13,595 bases of DNA from Nocardioidaceae bacterium (GCA_013698435.1 JACCVA010000018.1:1-13595); one strand, 5' to 3'; counted from the first letter of the stretch, positions 1 to 7,078 are shown. Notes: generated by a model from the sequence alone, not told the origin. Numbers and translations: made by a program.

Positions 1-291
1 CTGCAGCCCCGGTCGGACGGCGTACGTCGACAGTCCCCACAGTCCCTCGCGGCGAAGCGCCGCCACGGCACCGACGACGGTGCCGGCGACCTCCGCAACC
101 CAGCAGCCAGGCTGGTCGTGCGTGACGAGGTGGGCGAGCCGCGTCCGCCACGGGCCTGAGCGCTCCGGCGACCGCGGCTCTGGGGTCGGCCAGTCAGCGG
201 GCCGCGTGCGGACGTCGAGGTCGTAGAACGCCTCCGACGTGATCTGCTCCACTGCGGCCACGTCGTCGTGAGTCATCGCTCGGATCAGCAC
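1..291 (-). CDS. GNAT-family N-acetyltransferase, N-terminal part (cut by window edge)
   Basis: The first 97 codons of a GNAT acetyltransferase are visible; the rest lies beyond the left edge. The opening VLIRAMTHDDVAAVEQI is the usual beta1-alpha1 start of the fold. Later, about residues 65-91, the strand CWVAEVAGTVVGAVAALRREGLWGL matches the beta2-beta3-beta4 meander in which a substrate-gating residue is followed by the 'G.vvG.a' turn. The acetyl-CoA-binding Q/R-x-x-G-x-G/A loop should follow shortly after the cut, so it cannot be checked. GTG at 291 is the first start after an in-frame TAG; ATG at 276 is an alternative. The gene begins 22 bp after the stop of the ThDP enzyme on the same strand, so it may be the last gene of that operon, but a TAGGGT hexamer 6 nt before the GTG could also give it its own leaderless transcript. 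The substrate is unknown. Confidence 0.8.
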   Translation of the reverse strand, partial: MLIRAMTHDDVAAVEQITSEAFYDLDVRTRPADWPTPEPRSPERSGPWRTRLAHLVTHDQPGCWVAEVAGTVVGAVAALRREGLWGLSTYAVRPGLQ

Positions 292-297
292 CCGTCG

Positions 298-303
298 ACC
301 CTA
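298..303 (-). promoter_or_regulatory. Possible -10 hexamer for the GNAT gene
   Basis: On the minus strand TAGGGT fits the actinobacterial -10 pattern TAnnnT and ends 6 nt before the GTG at 291. No convincing -35 box is seen. If used, the mRNA would start at or next to the start codon. The hexamer lies between the ThDP gene stop and the GNAT start. A TAnnnT match is common by chance, so this is weak evidence on its own. Confidence 0.25.
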
Positions 304-313
304 GTGCCCGGCG

Positions 314-2123
314 CTAACCAGAGCGGTGGGGAAGCAGCTCCTGCGCCTTGGTCAAGATGCCTTCCTTGAGCACACCCCAGCGGTTCGCGTCGCCGGCCAG
401 CAGCGCCTGCGCGGCGTCCTTCATCTGCTCGAAGGTGGAGTGCGGCGGGATCGGTGGGACGTCGGGGTCGCAGTGCACGTCGAGCACGATCGGTCGGCTT
501 GCCGACAAGGCCGTGTCCCAGGCGGCGCCAAGCTGCCCGGGTTCGGTGACAGTGATCGCGTCGAGGCCGATGGAGGCGGCGAGGTCGGCGTACGACACGT
601 CGGGGAGCGTTTGCGACTCGACGAACGTGGGGGAGCCGCCCATGCCCCGCAGCTCCCACGTGACCTGGTTTAGGTCGTTGTTGTGGATCACCGCGACGAT
701 GAGCCGCGGGTCGGTCCACTCCTCCCAGTAGCGGCGGATCGTCAACAGCTCCGCCAGCCCGTTCATCTGCATGGCGCCGTCGCCGGCGAGCGCGATCGCC
801 GGCCGCTGCGGATGTGCGAACTTCGCTCCGATGGCGTAGGGGACGGCGGAGCCCATGGTGGCAAGCGTCCCCGACAGCGAACCGCGCATGTTGCCGCGGA
901 ACTTCAGCTGGCGGGCATACCAGTTCGCCGCCGAGCCGGAGTCGGCCGCCACGATCACGTCATCCGGCAGCCGCGTGGACAGCTCGGAGAACATCCGCAT
1001 CGGGTTGACCGGGTCGGCCTCGACGTGCGCCTCGGCGTCCATCGTCTCCCACCAGCGGGCGACCTTCGCCTCGAGGTCGTCCCGCCAGGAGCGGTCCTCC
1101 TGTGGGCGAGCAACGCAAGCAAAGCGCGCAGCGTGGCGGCGGCGTCGCCGACAAGGTTGACCTCGTACGGGTAGCGCATGCCGATCAAGCTGCCGTCGAC
1201 GTCGATCTGTACGCCGCGGGCCTGGTCGAGCGGTGGCATGAACTGTGTGTACGGGAAGCTCGACCCCACCGTCAGCAAGGTGTCACAGTCGCTCATCATC
1301 TCGTAGCTGGGACGGGTGCCGAGCAGGCCGATCGACCCGGTCACGTAGGGGAGGTCGTCGCTGAGCACGTCCTTGCCGAGAAGCGCCTTCGCCACGCCGG
1401 CGCCGAGCACCTCGGCGACCTGCTCGACCTCCGCCCGGGCGCCGCTGGCGCCCTGACCCACCAACAGCGCCACCTTGGTGCCCGCATTGAGGATGTCGGC
1501 CGCCTGCCGGACTGCGTCGCTGTCCGGCATCACCGTGGGCGAACTCACGCCGAGGCTCGAGGGCACCATCTTGAAGGCGTGTGGAGGCGGCGTGTAGTCG
1601 AGCTCCTGCACGTCGTTCGGAACGATGATGGCGGTCGGGCCACGTCGGGTCATTGCGGTGCGGATCGCCCGGTCGAGCACGTTGGGCAGCTGCTCGGGAA
1701 CGGTCACCATCTGGACGAAGTCACTGGCCACGTCCTTGAACAGCGACAGCAGGTCGACCTCCTGCTGGTATGCGCCGCCCAGGGCACTGCGGTTCGTCTG
1801 GCCGACGATGGCGATGACGGGCACGTGGTCGAGCTTGGCGCCGTAGAGACCGTTGAGCAGATGGATGGCTCAACGCCGCATCGATCAACGGCAGGTCCCG
1901 AGGTGGCCATGCAGACGCCAGGTCGGCCACTGAACTTGGCGTACCCCACCGCCTGCAAGGCACTCATCTCCTCGTGGCGGGACTGGATGAACCGAGGCTG
2001 GTCGTCCGCTCGTCCGAAGGCACCCAGCAGACCGTTGATCCCGTCGCCGGGGTAGCCGAAGACGTACTCGACCCCCCACTCACGCAGTCGCTTCAACAGC
2101 ACGTCGGCCACGGTGTCGCTCAT
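314..2123 (-). pseudogene. poxB: Pyruvate oxidase/dehydrogenase-type ThDP enzyme, two frame disruptions
   Basis: Three reading frames join into one enzyme of about 600 residues of the PoxB/acetolactate-synthase superfamily. Such enzymes decarboxylate pyruvate with ThDP, Mg2+ and FAD; PoxB makes acetate and CO2 and passes electrons to quinone at the membrane. The N-terminal frame (2123 to about 1893) has the YPGDGINGLLGAF and RHEEMSALQ motifs, the first Glu (residue 51) being the usual catalytic glutamate, and the start of the conserved SGPG loop. The middle frame (about 1866 to 1104) carries the rest of the Pyr domain and the central FAD/nucleotide-type domain. The last frame (about 1103 to 314) has the ThDP motif, GDGAMQMNG at about 776-784 for GDG and NND near 674-682. 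The frames are split by 26 nt where 6 are expected (1867-1892) and by a 1-nt loss near 1097-1106. I see no E. coli-type C-terminal lipid-binding peptide. ATG at 2123 overlaps the upstream stop as ATGA. Other oxo-acid decarboxylase activities cannot be excluded. It is either a recent pseudogene or, for the 1-nt change, a sequence error. Confidence 0.85.
1851..1875. repeat. Perfect 8-bp inverted repeat at the insertion in the ThDP gene
   Basis: CGTTGAGC (1851-1858) and GCTCAACG (1868-1875) are perfect reverse complements separated by 9 nt. The left arm is normal coding sequence (codons for Leu-Leu-Asn on the minus strand); the right arm lies in the extra sequence that breaks the frame. A further TCAACGG at 1885-1891 is related to the same arm. 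The arrangement suggests that the extra bases arose by a local template switch copying the neighbouring strand. Confidence 0.7.
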
Positions 2124-2452
2124 GTCAGCTGCCGCCGCACCCCAACAGCTCCGCTTGCCGCGAGAGCTCCGGCCAGCGCCGCGCTGGTAAGGGCGAGACG
2201 ACGCCTCCGCTGGTCTGCTGTCGCCAGCGCCAGCATGGACGCCGCGTGCAGCAGGTCGACGGCGACACCTGCGCGCACGACCCGTCGGCTGGGTGCCGCG
2301 ATCGTGGCGATCGCCTGCACCAGGTCGCGTACGCCGAGAACTCGGATCGCTCTGCGGGTCACCACGTCAGGCTGGTGACGAGCCATCAGAAGCGACGGTT
2401 GGGTGAGTTCTATGGTGCCCACCACGATGCGGGCGACGGTAGTCACCTTCAT
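2120..2452 (-). CDS. Small four-helix membrane protein of unknown function
   Basis: A 110-residue protein with four hydrophobic segments at about residues 3-22, 35-55, 58-80 and 88-105, separated by short Arg-rich loops. It has a GVRDLVQA motif near residue 41-48 and RAGVAVDLLHAASM near 60-73; this pattern (P...GxRDL...R.G...D..HA) recurs in small uncharacterised actinobacterial membrane proteins, as far as I recall, and resembles the DUF4267-like type, but I cannot name the family firmly. The start is ATG at 2452 because GGAGGG lies 7 nt upstream (2460-2465) and conservation-like sequence begins there; an upstream extension would be an Arg/Gly-rich shadow of the SDR gene. Its ATG overlaps the SDR stop (ATGA, 2449-2452) and its TGA overlaps the start of the ThDP gene (ATGA, 2120-2123). 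This double coupling suggests a role linked to the SDR or the ThDP enzyme, for example membrane recruitment; that is inference. Confidence 0.75.
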   Translation of the reverse strand: MKVTTVARIVVGTIELTQPSLLMARHQPDVVTRRAIRVLGVRDLVQAIATIAAPSRRVVRAGVAVDLLHAASMLALATADQRRRRLALTSAALAGALAASGAVGVRRQLT

Positions 2453-3471
2453 CGTCGCACCCTCCGTGACAGCGCGCCGGCACCGAGGCCCAGCGCGGCA
2501 CCCAGCCCGGCCAGTACGACGGCGTGGTGCTGCGATGCCCACAGCTGCAGGGACCGGGGCTGGGATCGATCGTCGAAGACGCCGTGGGCTCCGAAGTCGC
2601 TGCCGGACTCGCCGTCGGCCGGGTCCCAGAGGTTGGCGGGTTGGTCAGGGTCACGCGGCTGGTCGGTTTGCTGGGAGGAGAACCCGGTCCGCGCCAGGTA
2701 GCGGTCGAGCACCCCTGGGGCGATCGCGTTGGCCGCCAGCGTCGCCATCGTGCTCGCGCCGACCCAGTACTCGCGACGCTTCGGGTGGTCTGCTGCGAAC
2801 ACGACCGCCCGCGCTGCCACCTCGGGTTGGTAGATGGGGGGCACGGGCTGGGCGCTCTTCGGCAGTCGGGAGAGGACCCAGGAGAACTGCGGTGTGTTCA
2901 CCGCAGGCATCTGCACCATGGTCACGTGCACGTTGCTGTGGTCGTGCAACAGCTCGGTGCGCAGCGACTCGTGGAAGCCCTGCAAGGCGTGCTTGGAGCC
3001 GCAGTAGGCGCTCTGCAACGGGATGCCACGATAAGCGAGCGCCGACCCTACCTGCACGATCACGCCGTGGTCGCGTGGAATCATCCGCTTCAGGGCGGCG
3101 CGAGTCGCGTAGACGTAGCCGTGATAGTTGACGTCGGTGACGCGGCGGAACTCCTCGGGTTCGATCTGCATGAACGGTGCGAACACCGACGTGAAGGCCA
3201 CGTTGACCCAGACATCGATGGGACCGAGCTCGGACTCCACCCGCGCGGCTGCCGCCTCGACCGCGTCGGCTTCCGCCACGTCGACCGGGACGATCAACGG
3301 TTGGCCACCGGCTGCCTCGACCTCGCGGGCGGCCCCGGCGAGGCCGGTGGTGCCACGAGCGATGAGCGCTACCTTGGCACCGCGCGCCGCGAACGCCTGC
3401 GCGGTTGCTCTGCCGATCCCGCCGCTGGCGCCGGTCACGACGACGACCTGGTCAATGCTGCTGTGTGTCAC
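2449..3471 (-). CDS. Short-chain dehydrogenase/reductase with C-terminal hydrophobic tail
   Basis: A 340-residue NAD(P)-dependent oxidoreductase of the classical SDR family. The cofactor motif TGASGGIG is at residues 13-20, an NNAG variant (N-V-A) begins at Asn90, and the catalytic set Ser143, Tyr156 and Lys160 (YCGSK) is complete. The Rossmann core ends near residue 265. The remaining 75 residues are an acidic, Gln/Pro-rich linker, then RSLQLWASQHH, then a hydrophobic stretch (about 317-334) and an Arg-rich end, so the enzyme may be anchored in the membrane by its C terminus. Classical SDRs are usually about 250 residues; this longer form is common in Actinobacteria. GTG at 3471 is chosen because AGGAG (3478-3482) lies 6 nt upstream. 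The gene follows the VanW-domain gene by 16 bp and overlaps the next gene by ATGA. The substrate cannot be read from the sequence. Confidence 0.9.
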   Translation of the reverse strand: MTHSSIDQVVVVTGASGGIGRATAQAFAARGAKVALIARGTTGLAGAAREVEAAGGQPLIVPVDVAEADAVEAAAARVESELGPIDVWVNVAFTSVFAPFMQIEPEEFRRVTDVNYHGYVYATRAALKRMIPRDHGVIVQVGSALAYRGIPLQSAYCGSKHALQGFHESLRTELLHDHSNVHVTMVQMPAVNTPQFSWVLSRLPKSAQPVPPIYQPEVAARAVVFAADHPKRREYWVGASTMATLAANAIAPGVLDRYLARTGFSSQQTDQPRDPDQPANLWDPADGESGSDFGAHGVFDDRSQPRSLQLWASQHHAVVLAGLGAALGLGAGALSRRVRR

Positions 3472-3477
3472 GGACTT

Positions 3478-3482
3478 CTCCT
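3478..3482 (-). promoter_or_regulatory. Ribosome binding site of the SDR gene
   Basis: AGGAG on the minus strand, 6 nt before the GTG at 3471. It lies just after the TAA of the VanW-domain gene and fixes the SDR start. Confidence 0.75.
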
Positions 3483-3487
3483 AGGGG

Positions 3488-5257
3488 TTAGGACGGTGGA
3501 CCTGTGCAGACGACGGAGTCCGAGGGGGTGTAGGTGACATGGTCCGTCTCCTTGTCCACCAGCTCGGGCGAGCCGGCTCTGCGGAAGTACCGGTGGACGT
3601 CCACCTCGAAACCGCTGTACCCGGTGTTGGGGACGCACGTGTCCGTCGGGTCGTAACGCGTGTCGGGTGACGTGTAGTCGTAGGGCTCGGAGACACCAGC
3701 GGTGATGTCCCAGTAGTTCGTGCTGTACATCTCGACGTGCATCTCGCCCTCGGTCGTCGGCGACGAGGGCACCACCCGGGCATGAATCAGCACCCCGTAG
3801 GGCGTGCTGTTGGCGAACTTAAGGTCGACGGTCGGGAACGCCACCGTCGCCTCCCGCCCGAGCGGGTACCGGTCGATGTAGAAGCTGTGCGGCTTGTGCT
3901 CCACGTCGTCGAGCCCGGCGAAGAACGCCGCATTGTAGGTCGTGGTCACCACCTGCGAGACGCCTCCGCCCAGCTCCTCGGCGTACACGCCGTTGCTGAT
4001 GATGAAGCCCTTGACGAACCCGTTCGCGACGGTCCGCTCGCCGACCGTGTCGTTGAACGAGAACGTCTCACCGGGCTTGAGCACGGTCTGGTCGATCAGC
4101 TCGGCCGCCCGGCCCTGGTTGATGTTGCGGTACTCGGCGTACGGGAAGTAGGTGACGAACGAGCTGACCTTTTCGGTGATCCTCAGCGCTCGCGCCTCCG
4201 CAGTGGTGAAGTCGGCCTGGGCCGTCGTGGTCCCCACCTCGACCGACCGGGCGTCGCCCTGCTCGGGGAGTACCGGCAGGATCGCGTCCGCCACCTGGGC
4301 GGGATCGAACGCGACACCGGTCCGAGCGGGTACGACGACGGGAGGGCCGCCCCGCAGCACGACGGTCGCGTCCCTCGGTTGGGCACCGAGCCGTCGGTTG
4401 AGATCGTCCAGCCGGTCACCGAGGACCTCGGCGTCGATCGAGGCGACCAGCTCGCCGTCGGCGGCAGACATGGTGAGTGCGGGCGCGAAGGTGCTCACCG
4501 GCAAGGACACGGTCCGGCCGGGCAGCTGCAGCAGGACCGGGCCGGACACGGCCGGCCGTATCAGCTCACGTTTCGCCTGCCGGAACTCAGCCGGCGTCAC
4601 GCTCGGGGGGACGTCTCGCACGGGCAGCTGCAACCCGTCCGCTGACGCGGTCAGGTATGCCTCCTTGGCAGCCTCGACAGCGGCATCCTCGTCGACGTCG
4701 CGCCCGACAACGGGGGCGGTGAGCTGCGGGGTGCCGTCGGCGGTGAAGCTGACGCGAGGCTCGGCAGGCGCGGTACCCACCTGCTGCGCCACCTCGTCGA
4801 CGGCCGCACCGAGCTCGTCCTCGTCGACGACGACCACGGGCTCGACCCGGGCGCCGGAGCCGAACAGGAGGTCCACCATCCGCAACGGGTTCCAGGACCG
4901 GCCGCCGCCGGCCTCGCGGACCGTGGCGTCGATGTCGATGTCCAGCCCGGCGTCACCGGGGACGAGTCGGTAGGTCTCACCGTCATGGCTGAACTCGACC
5001 GGAGCTGCGGCGTCGTCAGCCAGACCGGTGTCGAGACTGGCCGAGGCGGTCGCGGGGCGCAGGCCGCCGATGTCGATGCCATCGACGGAGGTGCCGTTGG
5101 GAACGCGGTTGCCGGTCAGGAACCAACCCGCGACGTACAGACCCACCAGCACGACCAGGGTCACACCGCCGAACAGCCACCAGGCCCGTCGATGTCCACC
5201 CGCGGCCTTCGCGTTGCTTCCCGCCACCCGTCCATCCCTGCCTTCACTCGACGCCAC
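3488..5257 (-). CDS. VanW-family protein with peptidoglycan-binding-like repeats
   Basis: A 589-residue envelope protein. Residues 1-26 are a short basic cytoplasmic segment, 27-47 a single membrane anchor, and the rest should be extracytoplasmic. About residues 50-350 form repeated mixed alpha/beta units (GDAGLDID near 101, VGRDVDED near 184, RTGVAFDP near 312) typical of the 'putative peptidoglycan binding' domain that precedes VanW. The VanW domain spans about 363-495, with the conserved KPGETFSFND (394-403), ELGGGVSQVVTTTYNA (428-443) and PHSFYIDRYPLGREATV (456-472). The C-terminal part has two Cys (541 and 584) that could pair. The biochemical role of VanW domains is unsettled; they occur in glycopeptide resistance clusters but most chromosomal copies, probably including this one, are not resistance genes. 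GTG at 5257 has only a weak ribosome site, and a TACCAT hexamer ends 8 nt before it. It heads the minus-strand operon and is divergent from glxK across 81 bp. Confidence 0.9.
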   Translation of the reverse strand: MASSEGRDGRVAGSNAKAAGGHRRAWWLFGGVTLVVLVGLYVAGWFLTGNRVPNGTSVDGIDIGGLRPATASASLDTGLADDAAAPVEFSHDGETYRLVPGDAGLDIDIDATVREAGGGRSWNPLRMVDLLFGSGARVEPVVVVDEDELGAAVDEVAQQVGTAPAEPRVSFTADGTPQLTAPVVGRDVDEDAAVEAAKEAYLTASADGLQLPVRDVPPSVTPAEFRQAKRELIRPAVSGPVLLQLPGRTVSLPVSTFAPALTMSAADGELVASIDAEVLGDRLDDLNRRLGAQPRDATVVLRGGPPVVVPARTGVAFDPAQVADAILPVLPEQGDARSVEVGTTTAQADFTTAEARALRITEKVSSFVTYFPYAEYRNINQGRAAELIDQTVLKPGETFSFNDTVGERTVANGFVKGFIISNGVYAEELGGGVSQVVTTTYNAAFFAGLDDVEHKPHSFYIDRYPLGREATVAFPTVDLKFANSTPYGVLIHARVVPSSPTTEGEMHVEMYSTNYWDITAGVSEPYDYTSPDTRYDPTDTCVPNTGYSGFEVDVHRYFRRAGSPELVDKETDHVTYTPSDSVVCTGPPS

Positions 5258-5265
5258 CGGGCCTC

Positions 5266-5271
5266 ATGGTA
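5266..5271 (-). promoter_or_regulatory. Possible -10 hexamer for the VanW operon (leaderless start)
   Basis: TACCAT on the minus strand fits TAnnnT and ends exactly 8 nt before the GTG at 5257, the same spacing as at adoK. It lies in the 81-bp divergent region shared with glxK. No clear -35 box is visible. Confidence 0.35.
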
Positions 5272-5338
5272 GGCGGCTGCTGCTGATCACACCGCACCCG
5301 GCGCCACCCGTTCGGACGCTGGTTGCGACGATGACGAC

Positions 5339-6430
5339 ATGCATGTGCTCTTCGCACCAGACTCGTTCGCGGGCACGTTGACGGCGGTTCAGGCCGCCGA
5401 GGCGATGGCCGAGGGCTGGCGCCGCAGGTCACCTGACGACGAGCTCGAGCTTGCTCCGATGTCGGACGGGGGCCCGGGTTTCGTCGACGTGCTGCATGCC
5501 TGCCTCGGTGGCGAGCTGTTGTCGGTGCCCGTTGTCGACCAGTATGGCGACGCGGCACCGACGGCCGTCTTGATGGTTGACGACACGGCGTACGTCGAGT
5601 CTGCCCAGGCCTGCGGGCTGCACCTGTCGCAGCGGCGCGACCCCGAACGGGCGACGACCTACGGCGTCGGCCAGATGGTCGCAGCGGCGGTCGACGACGG
5701 GGCGTGCCGGGTGGTCGTCGGACTCGGTGGGTCGGGCACCAACGACGCGGGCGCGGGCATGTTGTCGGCTCTTGGCGCGACGTCGAGGCCCGGCGAGGCC
5801 CTGGTCGGGGGACCACGGGCGCTGGAGCTGCTGACTCAGGTCGACGTCACCGCAGCCGACGGGCGATGCGCGGACGTCGAGCTTGTCATTGCCAGCGACG
5901 TCGACAACCCCCTGCTCGGCTTGCGTGGGGCCACCAACGTGTTCGGGCCGCAGAAGGGGCTGGTCGAGGACCGCTTGCAGCACGTCGACGCCCAGCTGCA
6001 ACGGTTCGCGGAGCTCAGCGACCGTGCGCTCGCCGACAAACCCGGAGCGGGCGCAGCCGGCGGGCTCGGCTTTGCGCTGCTGCTGCTGGGTGCGACGAGA
6101 GTGGGCGGCATCGAGGTCGTGGCGGAGGCCCTCGGGCTCTCGGATCGGGCGCGCAAGAGCGACCTGGTGGTGACCGGCGAGGGCGCTTTCGACTTCTCGT
6201 CGCGGTCAGGCAAAGTGCCGTACGGCGTGGCACAGATCGCGTCCCGAGCGATCCGGCCCTGCATCGCGCTCGCCGGTCAGGTGCTGGTAGGGGCTCGGGA
6301 GATGCGAACACTGGGCATCGAGTCGGCGTACTCGGTCGTCGACCTGGTGGGGGAGGAAGCGGCCTTCGACGACCCCGCGGTGAGCTTGGCGGCCCTTGCC
6401 GAGCGGGTCGCTCGTACTTGGTCCCGCTGA
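5339..6430 (+). CDS. glxK: Glycerate 2-kinase (GarK/GlxK family)
   Basis: A 363-residue kinase of the glycerate kinase family (PF02595 type), expected to phosphorylate D-glycerate with ATP in the cytoplasm, feeding glyoxylate- or serine-derived carbon into glycolysis. The sequence opens with the family's MxVLxAPDSFxGTL motif, has MSDGGPGFVD at 41-50, GLGGSGTNDAGAGM at 128-141, ASDVDNPLLG at 185-194, FGPQKG at 202-207, a Gly-rich GAGAAGGLGFALL at 236-248 and TGEGAFD...SGKVPYGVA at 279-298. Length is close to the usual 370-380 residues. The common SDGGEGT motif reads SDGGPGF here, a variant I associate with actinobacterial members; activity on glycerate is therefore likely but not certain. The ATG at 5339 fits the family start although no good ribosome site precedes it. 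The gene precedes erpA by 174 bp. The same pair occurs next to the ctaC region in mycobacteria (Rv2205c-Rv2204c, from memory). Confidence 0.88.
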   Translation: MHVLFAPDSFAGTLTAVQAAEAMAEGWRRRSPDDELELAPMSDGGPGFVDVLHACLGGELLSVPVVDQYGDAAPTAVLMVDDTAYVESAQACGLHLSQRRDPERATTYGVGQMVAAAVDDGACRVVVGLGGSGTNDAGAGMLSALGATSRPGEALVGGPRALELLTQVDVTAADGRCADVELVIASDVDNPLLGLRGATNVFGPQKGLVEDRLQHVDAQLQRFAELSDRALADKPGAGAAGGLGFALLLLGATRVGGIEVVAEALGLSDRARKSDLVVTGEGAFDFSSRSGKVPYGVAQIASRAIRPCIALAGQVLVGAREMRTLGIESAYSVVDLVGEEAAFDDPAVSLAALAERVARTWSR

Positions 6431-6595
6431 CAGGCAGCCGCCGGGCTGGGGCACCCTCAGCGGCGCCGGCAGGATCGCCGAGGCGCGACAGCGCTAACGA
6501 TCGGTCGAGGTCATGTGACACCATAGGAATGACAGCCGAGCCACCTTCGCTTGCAGTGAGCGAGAGGCGCCCTCGGTGCACCTACCCCGACGTAT

Positions 6596-6599
6596 GGAG
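6596..6599 (+). promoter_or_regulatory. Ribosome binding site of erpA
   Basis: GGAG 5 nt before ATG at 6605. It supports that start rather than the in-frame GTG two codons upstream (6599), which overlaps the GGAG itself. Confidence 0.65.
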
Positions 6600-6604
6600 T
6601 GCGA

Positions 6605-6982
6605 ATGACCGTTCAGGATCAGACAACGACGGCGACCCCGGGCGCCGAGCCCAAGGTCGACGGAGTCCTCTTGACCGACACCGCCGCCGTCAAGGTCAAG
6701 GCGCTGCTCGACCAGGAGGGTCGCGACGACCTTCAGCTGCGCGTCTCCGTGCAGCCCGGCGGCTGCTCCGGTCTGCGCTACCAGCTTTTCTTCGACGAAC
6801 GCAACCTCGACGGTGACGCTGTGCATGACTTCGGTGGCGTGTCCGTCGTCGTCGACCGGATGAGCGTGCCCTACCTGCAAGGTGCCACCATCGACTTCGT
6901 CGACACCATCGAGAAGCAGGGCTTCACGATCGACAATCCCAACGCCGGCGGCTCCTGCGCCTGCGGCGACTCGTTCCACTGA
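6605..6982 (+). CDS. erpA: A-type iron-sulfur cluster carrier/insertion protein (HesB/IscA/ErpA)
   Basis: A 125-residue protein of the HesB/IscA family, which receives Fe-S clusters from a scaffold and hands them to apoenzymes in the cytoplasm. The three cluster ligands are present: Cys54 in PGGCSGLRY and Cys118 and Cys120 in GGSCACGDSF, with the conserved 64-residue spacing. About 20 N-terminal residues, rich in Thr and Gln, precede the core and look disordered. Start ATG at 6605 is preferred because of the GGAG at 6596-6599. The 174 bp upstream (6431-6604) hold no other gene and no hairpin I would call a terminator. The gene sits between glycerate kinase and adoK, just upstream of the cytochrome oxidase genes; supply of clusters to the Rieske protein of the bc1 complex is a plausible reason for this conserved place, but that is inference. 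A 14-bp tandem repeat begins at its stop codon. Confidence 0.92.
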   Translation: MTVQDQTTTATPGAEPKVDGVLLTDTAAVKVKALLDQEGRDDLQLRVSVQPGGCSGLRYQLFFDERNLDGDAVHDFGGVSVVVDRMSVPYLQGATIDFVDTIEKQGFTIDNPNAGGSCACGDSFH

Positions 6983-7050
6983 GCCGACAGCACTGATCCG
7001 ACAACACTGAGCCGGCAACGCGGAGCCGACAACACCGAGCCGACGCCGAG
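6981..7050 (+). repeat. 14-bp tandem repeat (about five units) at the erpA stop codon
   Basis: Five units of 14 bp start at 6981, 6995, 7009, 7023 and 7037 with consensus GAGCCGACAACACT. Units 1, 2 and 4 each differ from it at one position, unit 3 at three and unit 5 at five; the four bases before unit 1 (CACT, 6977-6980) continue the phase to the left into the last codons of erpA. The repeat therefore overlaps the TGA stop and runs to about 30 bp before the terminator. Because 14 is not a multiple of 3 it is unlikely to be coding. It lies in the transcribed 3' region. Confidence 0.85.
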
Positions 7051-7078
7051 GTCACCAAAGCGGCCCACCGGCATTACG

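Noticed and set aside
1851..1892. The insertion in the ThDP gene as a remnant of a mobile element.
   Set aside because: A net 20 nt is too short, there is no target duplication pattern I can define, and the bases resemble local sequence.
1102..2055. A 317-codon open frame on the plus strand opposite the ThDP gene.
   Set aside because: The opposite strand carries clear ThDP-enzyme sequence in this stretch, and the plus frame has only low-complexity His/Arg/Val-rich sequence.
2524..3537. A 337-codon open frame on the plus strand opposite the SDR gene.
   Set aside because: The minus strand encodes a complete SDR with its motifs and ribosome site; the plus frame has no recognisable domain.
3488..5257. 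The VanW domain as a sign of a vancomycin-resistance cluster.
   Set aside because: No VanR, VanS, VanH, VanA or VanX-like gene is nearby, and VanW domains are common in susceptible Actinobacteria.
6494..7018. A 174-codon open frame on the minus strand over erpA.
   Set aside because: The plus strand encodes ErpA with all three cluster cysteines; the antisense frame starts in the tandem repeat and has no domain.
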